Shown one piece after another: positions 41,070-49,308 of a stretch of DNA of 56,630 nucleotides (positions are counted from its first letter, which is position 1; each line of letters begins with the position of its first letter). A model generated the notes under the pieces. That model searched no databases, had not been told where the DNA came from, and saw only the letters and a list, made by a program, of their open reading frames with translations. Position numbers and translations under genes: made by a program. Origin of the DNA: an uncultured Lachnospiraceae bacterium (GTDB lineage Bacteria > Bacillota > Clostridia > Lachnospirales > Lachnospiraceae); assembly GCA_910577765.1 (NCBI GenBank), contig CAJTOV010000009.1, positions 1 through 56,630 of the forward strand, written 5' to 3'.

Positions 41070-42890
41070 ATGAAAATGAAATCATCACAGGAGTTAAGGC
41101 GGCTTCTGGAGTCCATAGACCACAGGGGCTATCCCGCCTACAAGGATACCCGGGGTGTCTATGATTTCCGGGAGTACCAGCTTTCCATTGACCATGTCCA
41201 GGGGGACCCCTTTGCCTCCCCCTCCAAGGTCAGTGTGTCCGTGGCCCATAAGCAGGCCGGGTTCCCGGCAGAGTATTATGATGCGCTCTGGAAGAAGACG
41301 GCCCTGGAGGATTATCTGCTGCGGTGTTTTGCAAAGGAGATCGCCCAGTTCAATTTCAAGGCAAAGGGGTCCGGCAAAAGCGGTCTCATTGCCACCAGCC
41401 GTCCGGGCCAGGAGGTGCTGGAGCGGACCGCCTGCGAGATTACGCCCCAGGGAATCACGGTCCGGTTTGAGGTGGGATTTCCGGCTTTTGGACGCACCAT
41501 CAATTCCGGGGAGCTGATCCGGATTCTTTTTGATTTTCTGCCGGGATGTGTGGGCAGCGTACTGTTTTATAAGAACCGGAATGCCGGGGAGGTAAAACGG
41601 GTCATCGACCTGTCCGAGGACCAGACCTTTATCCGCCAGGAGTTAAAGCGGCTGGGGCTGGTGTCCTTTGTGGCCAACGGGGCCGTGCTGCCCAGGGAGA
41701 CAGGGATCTCTGACCGGCCCATGAAGGGCAGTGTGGCGTTTCTGTCGCCCAAATCCCTGGAGGTGACGCTGCAGCTTCCCCATAAGGGGGCCCTGACCGG
41801 CATGGCTGTCCGCCGGGGCATCACCCTGATCGTGGGAGGGGGCTACCACGGGAAATCCACCCTTTTAAAGGCCCTGGAATCCGGGGTGTACAACCATATT
41901 GCCGGGGACGGCAGGGAGTATGTGATCACCGATGACACGGCGGTGAAGCTGCGGGCCGAGGACGGGCGCAGCATCAATAACGTGGACATTTCCCTGTTCA
42001 TCAATGACCTGCCCAACGGCAGGGATACGTCCTGCTTTTCCACGGCAGACGCCAGCGGCAGTACCTCCCAGGCAGCAGCCGTGATCGAAGGCATTGAGGC
42101 CGGGGCACAGGCATTTCTGGTGGATGAGGATACCTCGGCTACCAATTTTATGCTGCGGGACGACCTGATGCAGCGGATCGTCAGCCGGGACAAGGAGCCC
42201 ATTACCCCCTTTATCGAGCGGGCCAGGGACCTGTATGAGCAGGCAGGTATCTCTACGGTGCTGGTGGCCGGAAGCTCCGGGGCTTACTTCTTTATCGCGG
42301 ACACGGTGGTCCAGATGGACAGTTATAAGCCCTGCGATATTACGGAGCAGGTAAAGGCAGCCTGCGGGGCTTCCGGATCAAAGCCTGAGATCACGGCTCC
42401 CGGGTTTAAGCTTCCCGGCGGGAAGCGGAAGCTGGCGGCCCGGACAGGGCCCGGATCTGGAAGAAACCATCTTCCAGGCGGTTTTGACGGCGGGGAAAGG
42501 GCGGAAGAGGACGGCAGCCAGGGACATGGCTCCGGCGGATATGGCAACGGGGACCGTGGCAGAACTGGCCGGGGCGGCCGGGACCAGCGGATCAAGGTCA
42601 AGGTTCACGGCAGGGATGCCTTCCAGGTGGCCAGAGAGCCGGTGGATCTGCGGTTCGTGGAGCAGCTGGCCGACAGCGAGCAGACCAGCGCCCTGGCCCA
42701 GATGGTACGGTACTGTCTGGAGAAGAAGCTGCTGGAGCGGTATACGGTGAAGGAAGTGGTGGAGCTTCTGGTTAAGGAGAAGAATCGCAGCGGTCTGCCG
42801 GCATTTACGGATACCTCCTATAGGGCCATGGGGCTGTGTATGCCCAGGGTCCAGGAGATCTACGCCTGCCTGAACCGGTTCCGGGGATAA
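41070..42890 (+). CDS. ABC-class ATPase (PF09818-type) with RGG-like segment
   Basis: 606 aa from ATG 41070 (GGAAAGGGG upstream). Large soluble ATPase family: N-terminal domain (1-240), Walker A-like IVGGGYHGKSTLL (about 253-265), ABC-signature-like ADASGSTSQAAAVIEGIE, Walker B/LVDEDTSATNFM and a switch region VLVAGSSGAYFFIAD. There is no membrane domain; the function of the family is not established. Between residues about 450 and 508 a Gly/Arg-rich, low-complexity segment (GGFDGGERAEEDG, GHGSGGYGNGDRGRTGRGG) separates the ATPase from the C-terminal helical part. Such RGG-like segments often touch RNA (inference). Confidence 0.88.
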   Translation: MKMKSSQELRRLLESIDHRGYPAYKDTRGVYDFREYQLSIDHVQGDPFASPSKVSVSVAHKQAGFPAEYYDALWKKTALEDYLLRCFAKEIAQFNFKAKGSGKSGLIATSRPGQEVLERTACEITPQGITVRFEVGFPAFGRTINSGELIRILFDFLPGCVGSVLFYKNRNAGEVKRVIDLSEDQTFIRQELKRLGLVSFVANGAVLPRETGISDRPMKGSVAFLSPKSLEVTLQLPHKGALTGMAVRRGITLIVGGGYHGKSTLLKALESGVYNHIAGDGREYVITDDTAVKLRAEDGRSINNVDISLFINDLPNGRDTSCFSTADASGSTSQAAAVIEGIEAGAQAFLVDEDTSATNFMLRDDLMQRIVSRDKEPITPFIERARDLYEQAGISTVLVAGSSGAYFFIADTVVQMDSYKPCDITEQVKAACGASGSKPEITAPGFKLPGGKRKLAARTGPGSGRNHLPGGFDGGERAEEDGSQGHGSGGYGNGDRGRTGRGGRDQRIKVKVHGRDAFQVAREPVDLRFVEQLADSEQTSALAQMVRYCLEKKLLERYTVKEVVELLVKEKNRSGLPAFTDTSYRAMGLCMPRVQEIYACLNRFRG

Positions 42891-42962
42891 GGGACAGGAG
42901 AGAGCAGGAGGCCTGGTACTGCCCTGTGCCAATAACTGTGATTAGGGAAGGAGTCTGGAACC

Positions 42963-43622
42963 ATGCAGTATTTTGTATCATTTCTGGAGGGAATCATTAC
43001 CTTTATATCCCCCTGCCTGCTGCCCATGCTGCCGGTGTATATATCCTGGTTTGCAGGAGGCGGACAGCGGGACGCGGCAGGGACTCTGCGGTGTGCAGCC
43101 GGGTTTGTCCTGGGCTTTACCCTGGTGTTTACCATGCTGGGAGCCCTGGCCGGAACCGTGGGGGCTTTTTTGCGGGAGTACCAGCAGGCGGTCAATGTGG
43201 TGTCCGGGCTGGTGGTCATCTTCTTCGGACTGAATTTCCTGGGGGTTTTGCGGATAAACCTGTTTCGGGGAGGCAGAAGCATGGAAGTGAAAAATTTCGG
43301 CTTCCTGACGGCAGTCCTGTTCGGTGCCGTGTTCTCCATTAGCTGGACTCCCTGCGTGGGAGCATTCTTAGGCTCTGCCCTGATGCTGGCTTCCCAGCAG
43401 GGCCAGGCCCTTACCGGCATGGTCATGCTCCTTTGCTATTCCCTGGGACTGGGGATCCCGTTTCTGGTCAGCGCCCTTCTGATCGACCAGCTTAAGGGGG
43501 CCTTTGGGGCCATTAAGCGCAATTACGGAATAGTCAATAAGGTCTGCGGAGGATTCCTGATTCTGGTAGGGATTTTCATGGCCACAGGGATGCTGGGGAA
43601 GATGATGGCCATGCTGGGCTGA
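42963..43622 (+). CDS. ccdA: CcdA-type thiol-disulfide transmembrane electron carrier
   Basis: 219 aa. AGGGAAGGAG upstream of ATG. Six membrane segments and the two redox cysteines of the family: Cys18 in SPCLLPMLP and Cys131 in WTPCVGAFLG. It moves electrons from cytoplasmic thioredoxin to extracellular thiol proteins. The TlpA-like gene 30 bp downstream is the likely recipient. Confidence 0.93.
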   Translation: MQYFVSFLEGIITFISPCLLPMLPVYISWFAGGGQRDAAGTLRCAAGFVLGFTLVFTMLGALAGTVGAFLREYQQAVNVVSGLVVIFFGLNFLGVLRINLFRGGRSMEVKNFGFLTAVLFGAVFSISWTPCVGAFLGSALMLASQQGQALTGMVMLLCYSLGLGIPFLVSALLIDQLKGAFGAIKRNYGIVNKVCGGFLILVGIFMATGMLGKMMAMLG

Positions 43623-43652
43623 TTTTACCGGCAGAAGGATAGGAGGAGAAAG

Positions 43653-44459
43653 ATGGAAAATAAGAAAATGCTTCTGGTCATAGGGGGAGTTCTGGTGGTT
43701 CTGCTGGGCGGCGCCGGCATTCTCTACAGCAGGCTGGGAGGTTCTGTGAACCGGGAAATCTTACAGACCCAGGCAGTTGCGGAAGGAACAGCAGCCGGCG
43801 GACAGAAAGCTTCCGGGGAAGGCCAGGCGGAAATCGGGGACAGCGGTGAGACGGTGGCTGTGGACGGGCAGAATGGCGGACCGGGCAGCAAAAGTCCGGG
43901 AGGGGAGAACGGCGGACCGGGCAGTGGCAGCCCGGACGGGGAGAACGGCGGACCGGGCAGCGGCAGCCCGGATGGGGAGAATGGCAGCCCGGACGGGCAG
44001 GCATCCCAGGCGGCTGCGCCGGACTTTACCGTCCAGGACGGGGAAGATAATCCGGTGAAGCTGTCGGACATGGTGGGAAAGCCGGTGGTGCTGAATTTCT
44101 GGGCAAGCTGGTGTCCGCCCTGCAAGATGGAGATGCCGGATTTCCAGGAGGCTTTTACGGAATACGGAGACAGCGTCCATTTTATGATGGTCAACCTGAC
44201 AGACGGAGCCCGGGAGACCGTGGACACGGCCAAAAAGTATGTGGAGGACCAGGGATATACCTTCCCGGTGTATTTTGATACCGGATCCGAGGCAGCCATT
44301 GTCTACGGGATTATGGCGGTTCCCGCCACCTTTTTCATTGATGCGGAAGGGAAACCGGTGGCCCGGGCTTCCGGCGCCATTGACCGGGAGACTCTGGAAA
44401 AGGGGATTGAGATGGTGCTGCCGGGGGATGAAAGCCCGGAGACAGAAGCAGGCACGTGA
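43653..44459 (+). CDS. TlpA/ResA-like membrane-anchored thioredoxin
   Basis: 268 aa. N-terminal membrane anchor (about 5-25), then a low-complexity linker containing a 12-residue unit (GGPGSGSPDGEN and variants) about three times at residues 75-110, then a TlpA-type thioredoxin domain (about 123-260) with WCPPC (Cys154, Cys157) and cis-Pro in AVPATFFID. It reduces disulfides outside the membrane with electrons from CcdA. The repeats in the linker are also direct 36-bp DNA repeats and may vary in number between strains. Confidence 0.92.
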   Translation: MENKKMLLVIGGVLVVLLGGAGILYSRLGGSVNREILQTQAVAEGTAAGGQKASGEGQAEIGDSGETVAVDGQNGGPGSKSPGGENGGPGSGSPDGENGGPGSGSPDGENGSPDGQASQAAAPDFTVQDGEDNPVKLSDMVGKPVVLNFWASWCPPCKMEMPDFQEAFTEYGDSVHFMMVNLTDGARETVDTAKKYVEDQGYTFPVYFDTGSEAAIVYGIMAVPATFFIDAEGKPVARASGAIDRETLEKGIEMVLPGDESPETEAGT

Positions 44460-44522
44460 CCGCAGTGACCGCAGGCGGCTGTCCGGAACGGATGCCTGGA
44501 AATCCGTATATGGACAGACGAA

Positions 44523-44558
44523 AAACGGGGCTGCCGCAAATTTGCGGCAGCCCCGTTT
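44523..44558. terminator. Bidirectional terminator between tlpA-like and choline-binding genes
   Basis: A perfect 36-bp palindrome with arms AAACGGGGCTGCCGCAAA and its complement; A-tract before and T-tract after on both strands. Confidence 0.88.
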
Positions 44559-44611
44559 CGTTGCTTCCTGTGCCGGAAAGCCGTTCCGGCTGTCTGTGTA
44601 TGGGAGACCGG

Positions 44612-45454
44612 TTACCGCACGACACCTGGGCCGCCGTCGGAATACTTCTGTCCGGAGGTGACTACCGGGGTGGAAGAGCCGTCGGAGGCGGAGGTACCGG
44701 AGGAGCTCTGCCCGGCTACCGTGGCATCTGCCACATTGACCGAGGTCAGGCAGGCACCGTTGCTGCCGAAGGAGCAGGAGACGCCGCCGATGTCCCGGGT
44801 GGTGTCTGCCAGCATCCGGCCCTGGTTGTCCGGGTCCAGATAGTAGTAGGTCTGTCCGTCACGGACCCATCCGGTGATGCAGTGGCCGGAATCATTGAAA
44901 TAATGGTAGTAACCGTCCACCTGGACCCATCCGTGGGACATGGCGCCTCTGGCAGGGTCCATATAGTAGCGGTGGGTTCCGTCACTGAGCCATCCGGTCA
45001 GCATCTGGCCGTCGTTATGGAAATAGAAGTAGTCGCCATTGACCTTCTGCCATCCGGTCAGCATACGGCCGTCGCTGCCGAAGTAGTACCATTTGCCGTC
45101 AATCTCCGCAGAGGTATTGATCTTGCAGATGCCGGAGGCCGGGTCAAAATAATACCAGGAATTGTCCATAAACCGCCAGCCGGTGCCCAGGGAGCCGTCG
45201 CCCCGCATATAATAGTAGTTGCCGTCGATCTTCAGCCAGCCGGTGACCATGGTGCCGTCTTCCATCAGGTAGTAGTAGGTATCACCTACCTTGACCAGGC
45301 CTGTGGCCATGGTGCCGTCTGCATAATAGTAGTACCATTTGTCATTATCCTTGACCCAGCCGCTGGCGGCCAGGGAAGATACGGCGGTCATCCATGACAT
45401 GGCGCCTGCCAGTCCCATCATGACCAGCCCTTTCAGATGCCGCTTGTTTCTCAT
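44612..45454 (-). CDS. Secreted choline-binding-repeat cell-surface protein
   Basis: 280 aa; GGAGG 8 nt before ATG. Signal peptide (1-30, ending SLAASG), then about nine cell-wall-binding repeats of the CW_binding_1 type (TGWLKIDGNYYYMRGDGSLG, TGWQKVNGDYFYFHNDGQML and so on) to about residue 240, and a Ser/Thr/Gly-rich tail. No catalytic domain, so it is a wall-attached adhesin or cover protein. The aromatic pairs that form choline pockets (WYYY, YYYL, WYYF) are intact. Confidence 0.9.
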   Translation of the reverse strand: MRNKRHLKGLVMMGLAGAMSWMTAVSSLAASGWVKDNDKWYYYYADGTMATGLVKVGDTYYYLMEDGTMVTGWLKIDGNYYYMRGDGSLGTGWRFMDNSWYYFDPASGICKINTSAEIDGKWYYFGSDGRMLTGWQKVNGDYFYFHNDGQMLTGWLSDGTHRYYMDPARGAMSHGWVQVDGYYHYFNDSGHCITGWVRDGQTYYYLDPDNQGRMLADTTRDIGGVSCSFGSNGACLTSVNVADATVAGQSSSGTSASDGSSTPVVTSGQKYSDGGPGVVR

Positions 45455-45520
45455 GGGTTTGTCCTCCTTCTGATCCTTTGTTGTACTTCCGGAACAAAAC
45501 AGCGGAAGCGCATATCCTAT

Positions 45521-45548
45521 ATTATAACATCCAGTTTGTGGTAAACAA
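45521..45548 (-). promoter_or_regulatory. Promoter of the choline-binding protein gene
   Basis: Minus strand TTGTTT, 16-bp spacer, TATAAT (45521-45526), about 67 nt before the ATG. Confidence 0.5.
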
Positions 45549-45585
45549 TAACGTTTCTCTTAAGATTTCTTACGGAACTTACAGA

Positions 45586-45629
45586 AAGAACCGCCCAGGT
45601 ACTGGCTGTCCAGCATCTGGGCGGTTCTT
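45586..45629 (-). terminator. Terminator of the interrupted tRNA gene
   Basis: 13-bp perfect stem AAGAACCGCCCAG / CTGGGCGGTTCTT directly after the tRNA 3' fragment (minus strand), followed by TTCTGT. It is host sequence just outside the prophage. Confidence 0.75.
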
Positions 45630-45631
45630 CG

Positions 45632-45659
45632 TGGAGATAGTGGGATTCGAACCCATGAC
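45632..45659 (-). other. attL: displaced 3' end of a tRNA gene
   Basis: On the minus strand the sequence reads GTC, a T-arm with loop TTCGAAT, then TATCTCC and discriminator A, exactly the 3' part of a class I tRNA whose acceptor would begin GGAGATA. No D-arm or anticodon arm is next to it; the integrase gene starts 22 bp away. The outer T-stem pair is A-C mismatched, as expected where phage sequence replaces host sequence and selection is lost. The intact tRNA should lie at the other prophage end, outside the window. tRNA identity not resolved. Confidence 0.75.
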
Positions 45660-45680
45660 GAACCCTTTATTTTAACGGCT

Positions 45681-46715
45681 TTAAAGCCATTCGTGTTGTA
45701 TTTCGTGTGATACCTTCTCAAAATGTTTCAGTATCTTTTTATTCTGTTTTGCCGTTTCCATATCAATCACATTCCGGTAAACGCTTTTCATCACATTGTC
45801 ACTGGCCCACCCGCCGCGCTGGAGAATGTACTGGTCTGGTACACCGATGGCATGCATGATTGATGCCGCATAATGCCGCAGATCGTGAAAGCGGAAGTGG
45901 GGTAAGCCGGAGAAGTGAATTGCACGGCTGAAACGGTTTGTAATCTGCTGTGGCGTGGCCTTTATAATGCGCCCGCTGATTCCTTTCATTCTTTCGATGA
46001 CAAAAGGGGGATATTCAATCTCACGGTAACTGCTGTAAGTCTTCGGCTGTTTTGTGTACCAGGCTCCATCCGGCCCCTGGACCATACTTTTATTTACATT
46101 TACAATATTCCCATGGATGTCGTCGGACGTAAGGGCACAAATTTCCCCGCGGCGCATCGGACCAAAGGCGGCCAGCAGGACAGCAATTTCCAGCTCTTTA
46201 CCGGAAATATACTCCAGGAGTTTGCGGATATCCTTATCGGAGGGTGTATACAGATCCGGTTTCTTTTTGGCAGGAAGAGTTGTCTTGAGCGTAAAATCGG
46301 GGGCGAACATGTCCAGGGCAGAAGAGAGCAGCCCATGGACATTTCGGACCGTTTTGGAACTGAGTTTTCCTGCCAGATCACTGACCCATATCTGAAGCTT
46401 CGTATTATCCAGGGCCTCCAGTTTCATGCAGCCAATTTCTTTAAAATAATTTCGCAGCATAGATTCGTAACCGCAGAGCGTGCTGGGTGACAGAACACCC
46501 CGTTTGGAATCAATATAGCGCGATACGGCTTCATACAGCGTAATGTCTTCTATGCCAGGGCCTGATTTCTCGGCAGCCCACTGTGTGGCCGCGAATTCCG
46601 CTTCCCGTTTTGTGGGGGCGGTGAATGATTTGTAGTGTCGTTTGCCATTGGCATCCGTATGGTCGAATACTTGGCACCGGTAGGAACCGGATGGAAGTTT
46701 CTTTGCTTTTGCCAT
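45681..46715 (-). CDS. int: Prophage tyrosine integrase
   Basis: 344 aa; AGGAGG 8 nt before ATG. Phage type: arm-binding N-terminus (SGSYRCQVFDHTDANGKRHYKSF), core-binding domain (about 58-150) and catalytic domain with Arg in GPMRRGEICAL, HDLRHYAAS, Trp in the QRGGWAS position often seen instead of the second His, and the Tyr nucleophile in SVYRNVID. It ends at the attL tRNA fragment, the usual position for a tRNA-integrating phage. Confidence 0.93.
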   Translation of the reverse strand: MAKAKKLPSGSYRCQVFDHTDANGKRHYKSFTAPTKREAEFAATQWAAEKSGPGIEDITLYEAVSRYIDSKRGVLSPSTLCGYESMLRNYFKEIGCMKLEALDNTKLQIWVSDLAGKLSSKTVRNVHGLLSSALDMFAPDFTLKTTLPAKKKPDLYTPSDKDIRKLLEYISGKELEIAVLLAAFGPMRRGEICALTSDDIHGNIVNVNKSMVQGPDGAWYTKQPKTYSSYREIEYPPFVIERMKGISGRIIKATPQQITNRFSRAIHFSGLPHFRFHDLRHYAASIMHAIGVPDQYILQRGGWASDNVMKSVYRNVIDMETAKQNKKILKHFEKVSHEIQHEWL

Positions 46716-46882
46716 AATATCATCCTCCTTGTATCAGGGTATAAGAAATACACCCATTGACCGGGTGCCCTTTGGATGATATACTATGGATGTGAGATGG
46801 TATCATCCTCCGGGACATCCCGGAATGGTATCTGTGCAAGGCCGTCCAGTGCGCCAACACTGGGCGGTTTTTGCATATATAT

Positions 46883-47305
46883 CTATTTCTGTAAATTGAA
46901 TTTCTGGATAAAATCTTCAGGGGTAACTGCGGGAATTTGCGATTTTGTAAAATCATCCATATTTCTTGTGATGATATAATCCGCAAAAACACGTCTGGCA
47001 CATTCGTCCTGTAGGCAATCTTCAAAATCAGAGAAGTCATTCCGGGCTAAAGCGCGTTTTACTCCTTCGTGGGTGGCATTGGCAATCTGGAGAAGATCCA
47101 GCATCCCAAGAAGCAGTTTCCGGCGGTCCTCAGCAGAAAAATGCTTTCTGAGAATATAATAAATATTTGATACGGAATGGAGTGCAATATATCCTTTTAG
47201 TTTTTCAGAAACACAGTACGATAATACTGTGTTGGACGTTTCATAAAACGGTATCCGTTTCATCAGGATATCAAGGATAATATTTGTGTCAATTAAAACG
47301 GTCAT
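46883..47305 (-). CDS. PIN-domain toxin (VapC-like)
   Basis: 140 aa from ATG 47305 (AGGAAGGAAAAG upstream); the longer frame overlaps the antitoxin fully. PIN nuclease pattern: LIDTNIILDILMKR with catalytic Asp6, central Glu region, FSDFEDCLQDECAR with the acidic pair, and ADYIITRNMDDFTKS at the C-terminus (TRN-x-x-DF is typical). It would cut RNA. It overlaps the upstream antitoxin by 17 bp. The gap 46716-46882 holds a hairpin CCGTCCAGTG/CACTGGGCGG. Confidence 0.88.
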   Translation of the reverse strand: MTVLIDTNIILDILMKRIPFYETSNTVLSYCVSEKLKGYIALHSVSNIYYILRKHFSAEDRRKLLLGMLDLLQIANATHEGVKRALARNDFSDFEDCLQDECARRVFADYIITRNMDDFTKSQIPAVTPEDFIQKFNLQK

Positions 47306-47519
47306 ACTTTTCCTTCCTGGCATCTTCAAGCGCCTGGCTGTAATCGAAATCCTCCGGCAGAGATCCGGCGAAAGACTGGAGAATTCGAAATCCATCCACC
47401 CGTTTTGCCTGCTGGGGTTTATCATATGCAACACTCTGGAGATATGCGATGACCTGAACCATGGCATCCTCCTGTATATCTTCTATAATTTTTACAGCCT
47501 CCTGCTTTAATGTCGACAT
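47289..47519 (-). CDS. Antitoxin of the PIN toxin
   Basis: 76 aa; AAAGGAAAATC upstream of ATG. Helical N-terminus (LKQEAVKIIEDIQEDAMVQVIAYLQSVAY), then a flexible acidic tail (SLPEDFDYSQALEDARKEKYDRFN) of the kind that wraps around a PIN toxin. The 17-bp overlap with the toxin gene supports translational coupling. It belongs to the DUF2281-like antitoxin group by appearance. Confidence 0.8.
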   Translation of the reverse strand: MSTLKQEAVKIIEDIQEDAMVQVIAYLQSVAYDKPQQAKRVDGFRILQSFAGSLPEDFDYSQALEDARKEKYDRFN

Positions 47520-47538
47520 ATCATGATTTTCCTTTCTT

Positions 47539-47637
47539 AATCCGTGATGATCCCATACGGTCCTTCCAGCTTCCTGACCACCTTCCCAATGCAGACAATA
47601 TTGTCATATTCTGATACCCGGATATTTGGGTGACGAT
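47539..47637 (-). pseudogene. C-terminal remnant of an S24/LexA-like repressor
   Basis: A 32-codon tail reads PNIRVSEYDNIVCIGKVVRK then LEGPYGIITD and stop, which looks like the final strands of an S24-type (LexA/CI) peptidase domain. A TAG stop precedes it in frame and no start is present. It suggests that a previous repressor gene was replaced by the lipoprotein-ImmA-repressor block. Confidence 0.35.
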
Positions 47638-47651
47638 GGTGCTAAACTGAC

Positions 47652-48299
47652 CTATCTAACTTTAATATGTAAATTTTTATTCCCAGCTGAAATAACTAAA
47701 ATAAGTTCCTCTTCACTGGAAGCTACTGAATCAGGAATTTCAAATGCTACAACACCGCTTTTAGTTGATAAAGGATTAACGCTGGTATTGTGCAGATCTT
47801 TGCTATATCCCAATAATTGTGTGGCGCTAAATTCATAATCGTTCTGGTAAAGAATTTTTGCAGATATAGAATCTGCCATTCCAAAGCTTGGTAAAAAAGT
47901 AGATGCGCTCTTCCCATTATTAGTTACAGCGATTTCGATAGCCAGATATTTGTTGCCTTCTTCTGGGTTGAATCCGGCAAAGTCATTTTCTTTAATTCGT
48001 TCTGATATTTCCGCATTTGTAACGATTATGCCCCAGTCATCAAGAGAACCTTCTTCGTTAAGGGCTAGTACAGACTCAGATGGAACGACCGCTGTATCTT
48101 CAGATTCTGTTTCGACGATTGCTTCTGTTTCTTCAAGAGCTTTTTTTAATTCGTCGTTTTCCGCCTGCAAGGATTCAACTTGTGCCTTTAAGCTTTCAAT
48201 CTCTGCAGAATTGTCTGGAGGGGCAGTAGTGGGAGTCGAGCACCCGCTTACGCTTAACATAATACCTAAAGTGACTGCTGCTAAAAACTTTCTTTTCAT
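47652..48299 (-). CDS. Prophage-encoded lipoprotein
   Basis: 215 aa from ATG 48299 (GAGAGG about 11 nt upstream). Signal peptide with lipobox SVSGC (Cys20), a coiled coil (about 33-62, EIESLKAQVESLQAENDELKKALEETEA), an acidic linker, then an Ig-like domain (about 85-215; GIIVTNAEISERI, GNKYLAIEIAVTNNGKSA) of the DUF4352/DUF5067 kind. Carried between the toxin-antitoxin pair and the repressor genes of the prophage, so it is likely made in the lysogen and shown on the cell surface. Confidence 0.8.
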   Translation of the reverse strand: MKRKFLAAVTLGIMLSVSGCSTPTTAPPDNSAEIESLKAQVESLQAENDELKKALEETEAIVETESEDTAVVPSESVLALNEEGSLDDWGIIVTNAEISERIKENDFAGFNPEEGNKYLAIEIAVTNNGKSASTFLPSFGMADSISAKILYQNDYEFSATQLLGYSKDLHNTSVNPLSTKSGVVAFEIPDSVASSEEELILVISAGNKNLHIKVR

Positions 48300-48336
48300 A
48301 ATATACATCCTCTCTTTTGGATATTTATTAAAAAGC

Positions 48337-48780
48337 CTAATGGCTATTTAATCTCAGTTCAATCAGTTCCCTCGGATATCCCGTACAGCTGCAAAAATAT
48401 TCCTGGGTATATCCTGCATAACTTGACAACATATCATCAGTGATCAATAGATATGCCGCAAATAGGTTGGCCTGCCGTTCGATTTTCGAAGTCAGGAGCA
48501 AAGTTCTATTGCTCATAAAGGCGCAGTTTTCTTTGACATGCAGGACAGCATGCCCCAGTTCATGGGCCATAACAACTTTGGAAAAGTGATCTTCCAGATC
48601 ACAGTTTATATATATGCACTTATGTCTTTTCAGGTATTTATAATATCCTGAGATCCTGCCAAGCGGATACCGGAATACTTCTATATTCAGATAATCGGCT
48701 ATCACAAAGGGGTCATTGGTTCCGCACAGTCTGGTGTAATATTGAATGAAACGCAGTATTTTGCTGTTCAAATTTATCAC
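48337..48780 (-). CDS. ImmA/IrrE-family metallopeptidase
   Basis: 147 aa from GTG 48780, directly after the repressor stop codon. Zinc motif HELGH at residues 73-77, followed by the downstream Glu in IERQANLFAAYLL. In ICEBs1 and related phages ImmA cuts the immunity repressor (ImmR) after DNA damage or on signalling; the partner here is the upstream XRE repressor. Confidence 0.93.
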   Translation of the reverse strand: MINLNSKILRFIQYYTRLCGTNDPFVIADYLNIEVFRYPLGRISGYYKYLKRHKCIYINCDLEDHFSKVVMAHELGHAVLHVKENCAFMSNRTLLLTSKIERQANLFAAYLLITDDMLSSYAGYTQEYFCSCTGYPRELIELRLNSH

Positions 48781-49218
48781 CTACTTTTTGTTCTTGCGGG
48801 GATTGTATTTTTCTTTGTTGATGATCTTTAAGTGTCTCAGGCTCATTCCGATTGCATCCCGCAGAAGCTCCTTTGATTCCGCATCGATTTCCTCTCCATT
48901 GTAACGCAGCGGGGAATCCTCTCCAGATTCAATTTTGTTCATCAGGGCATCAAGGTCCTTGGCAATATCGCGTTCGTCGCGGGAGGTTAAGCCGTCAGCG
49001 GATTTTTCGTCAATCAGATCGGTTTTACCAACTCCGAAATAGTCTGCAAGCCGCTGGACCTTTCCCATTCTTGGTAAAGCAATCCCCTGGCACCATGTGT
49101 TAAAGGTTTGCGGAGATACATCTATGGCATCGGCCACTTCTTTCTGGGTTTTCTCAAACAATGTAAGGTACTTATTTAAATTTTTTGCAAAAATCTTTTT
49201 CTGTTCTTCGTCAGCCAT
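48781..49218 (-). CDS. CI/ImmR-like XRE repressor
   Basis: 145 aa from ATG 49218 (GGAGG 7-8 nt upstream). N-terminal HTH (about 5-65: LNKYLTLFEKTQKEVADAIDVSPQTFNTWCQGIALPRMGKVQRLADYFGV), then a charged helical C-terminus without S24 motifs, which fits control by ImmA cleavage rather than RecA self-cleavage. Divergent from the Cro-like gene across a region with three operators. Confidence 0.92.
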   Translation of the reverse strand: MADEEQKKIFAKNLNKYLTLFEKTQKEVADAIDVSPQTFNTWCQGIALPRMGKVQRLADYFGVGKTDLIDEKSADGLTSRDERDIAKDLDALMNKIESGEDSPLRYNGEEIDAESKELLRDAIGMSLRHLKIINKEKYNPRKNKK

Positions 49219-49249
49219 GTGCATACCTCCATATGAACTCTTTGGCATT

Positions 49250-49278
49250 ATGATACAACATTATTTTATTTTGGTCAA
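49250..49278 (-). promoter_or_regulatory. Leftward lysogeny promoter
   Basis: Minus strand TTGACC (49273-49278), 17-bp spacer, TATCAT (49250-49255), 32 nt before the repressor ATG. Operator O1 ends 7 bp upstream of its -35. Confidence 0.78.
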
Positions 49279-49284
49279 CTAAAA

Positions 49285-49301
49285 ATCAAAAAAAACTTGA
49301 T
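49285..49301. promoter_or_regulatory. Phage operator O1
   Basis: ATCAAAAAAAACTTGAT, 17 bp; outer half-sites ATCAA/TTGAT match O2 and O3, centre diverged. Confidence 0.7.
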
Positions 49302-49308
49302 TTTGGTA

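Noticed and set aside
45478..45675. 65-aa plus-strand ORF ending near attL
   Set aside because: It runs through a promoter region, a terminator stem and antisense tRNA sequence.
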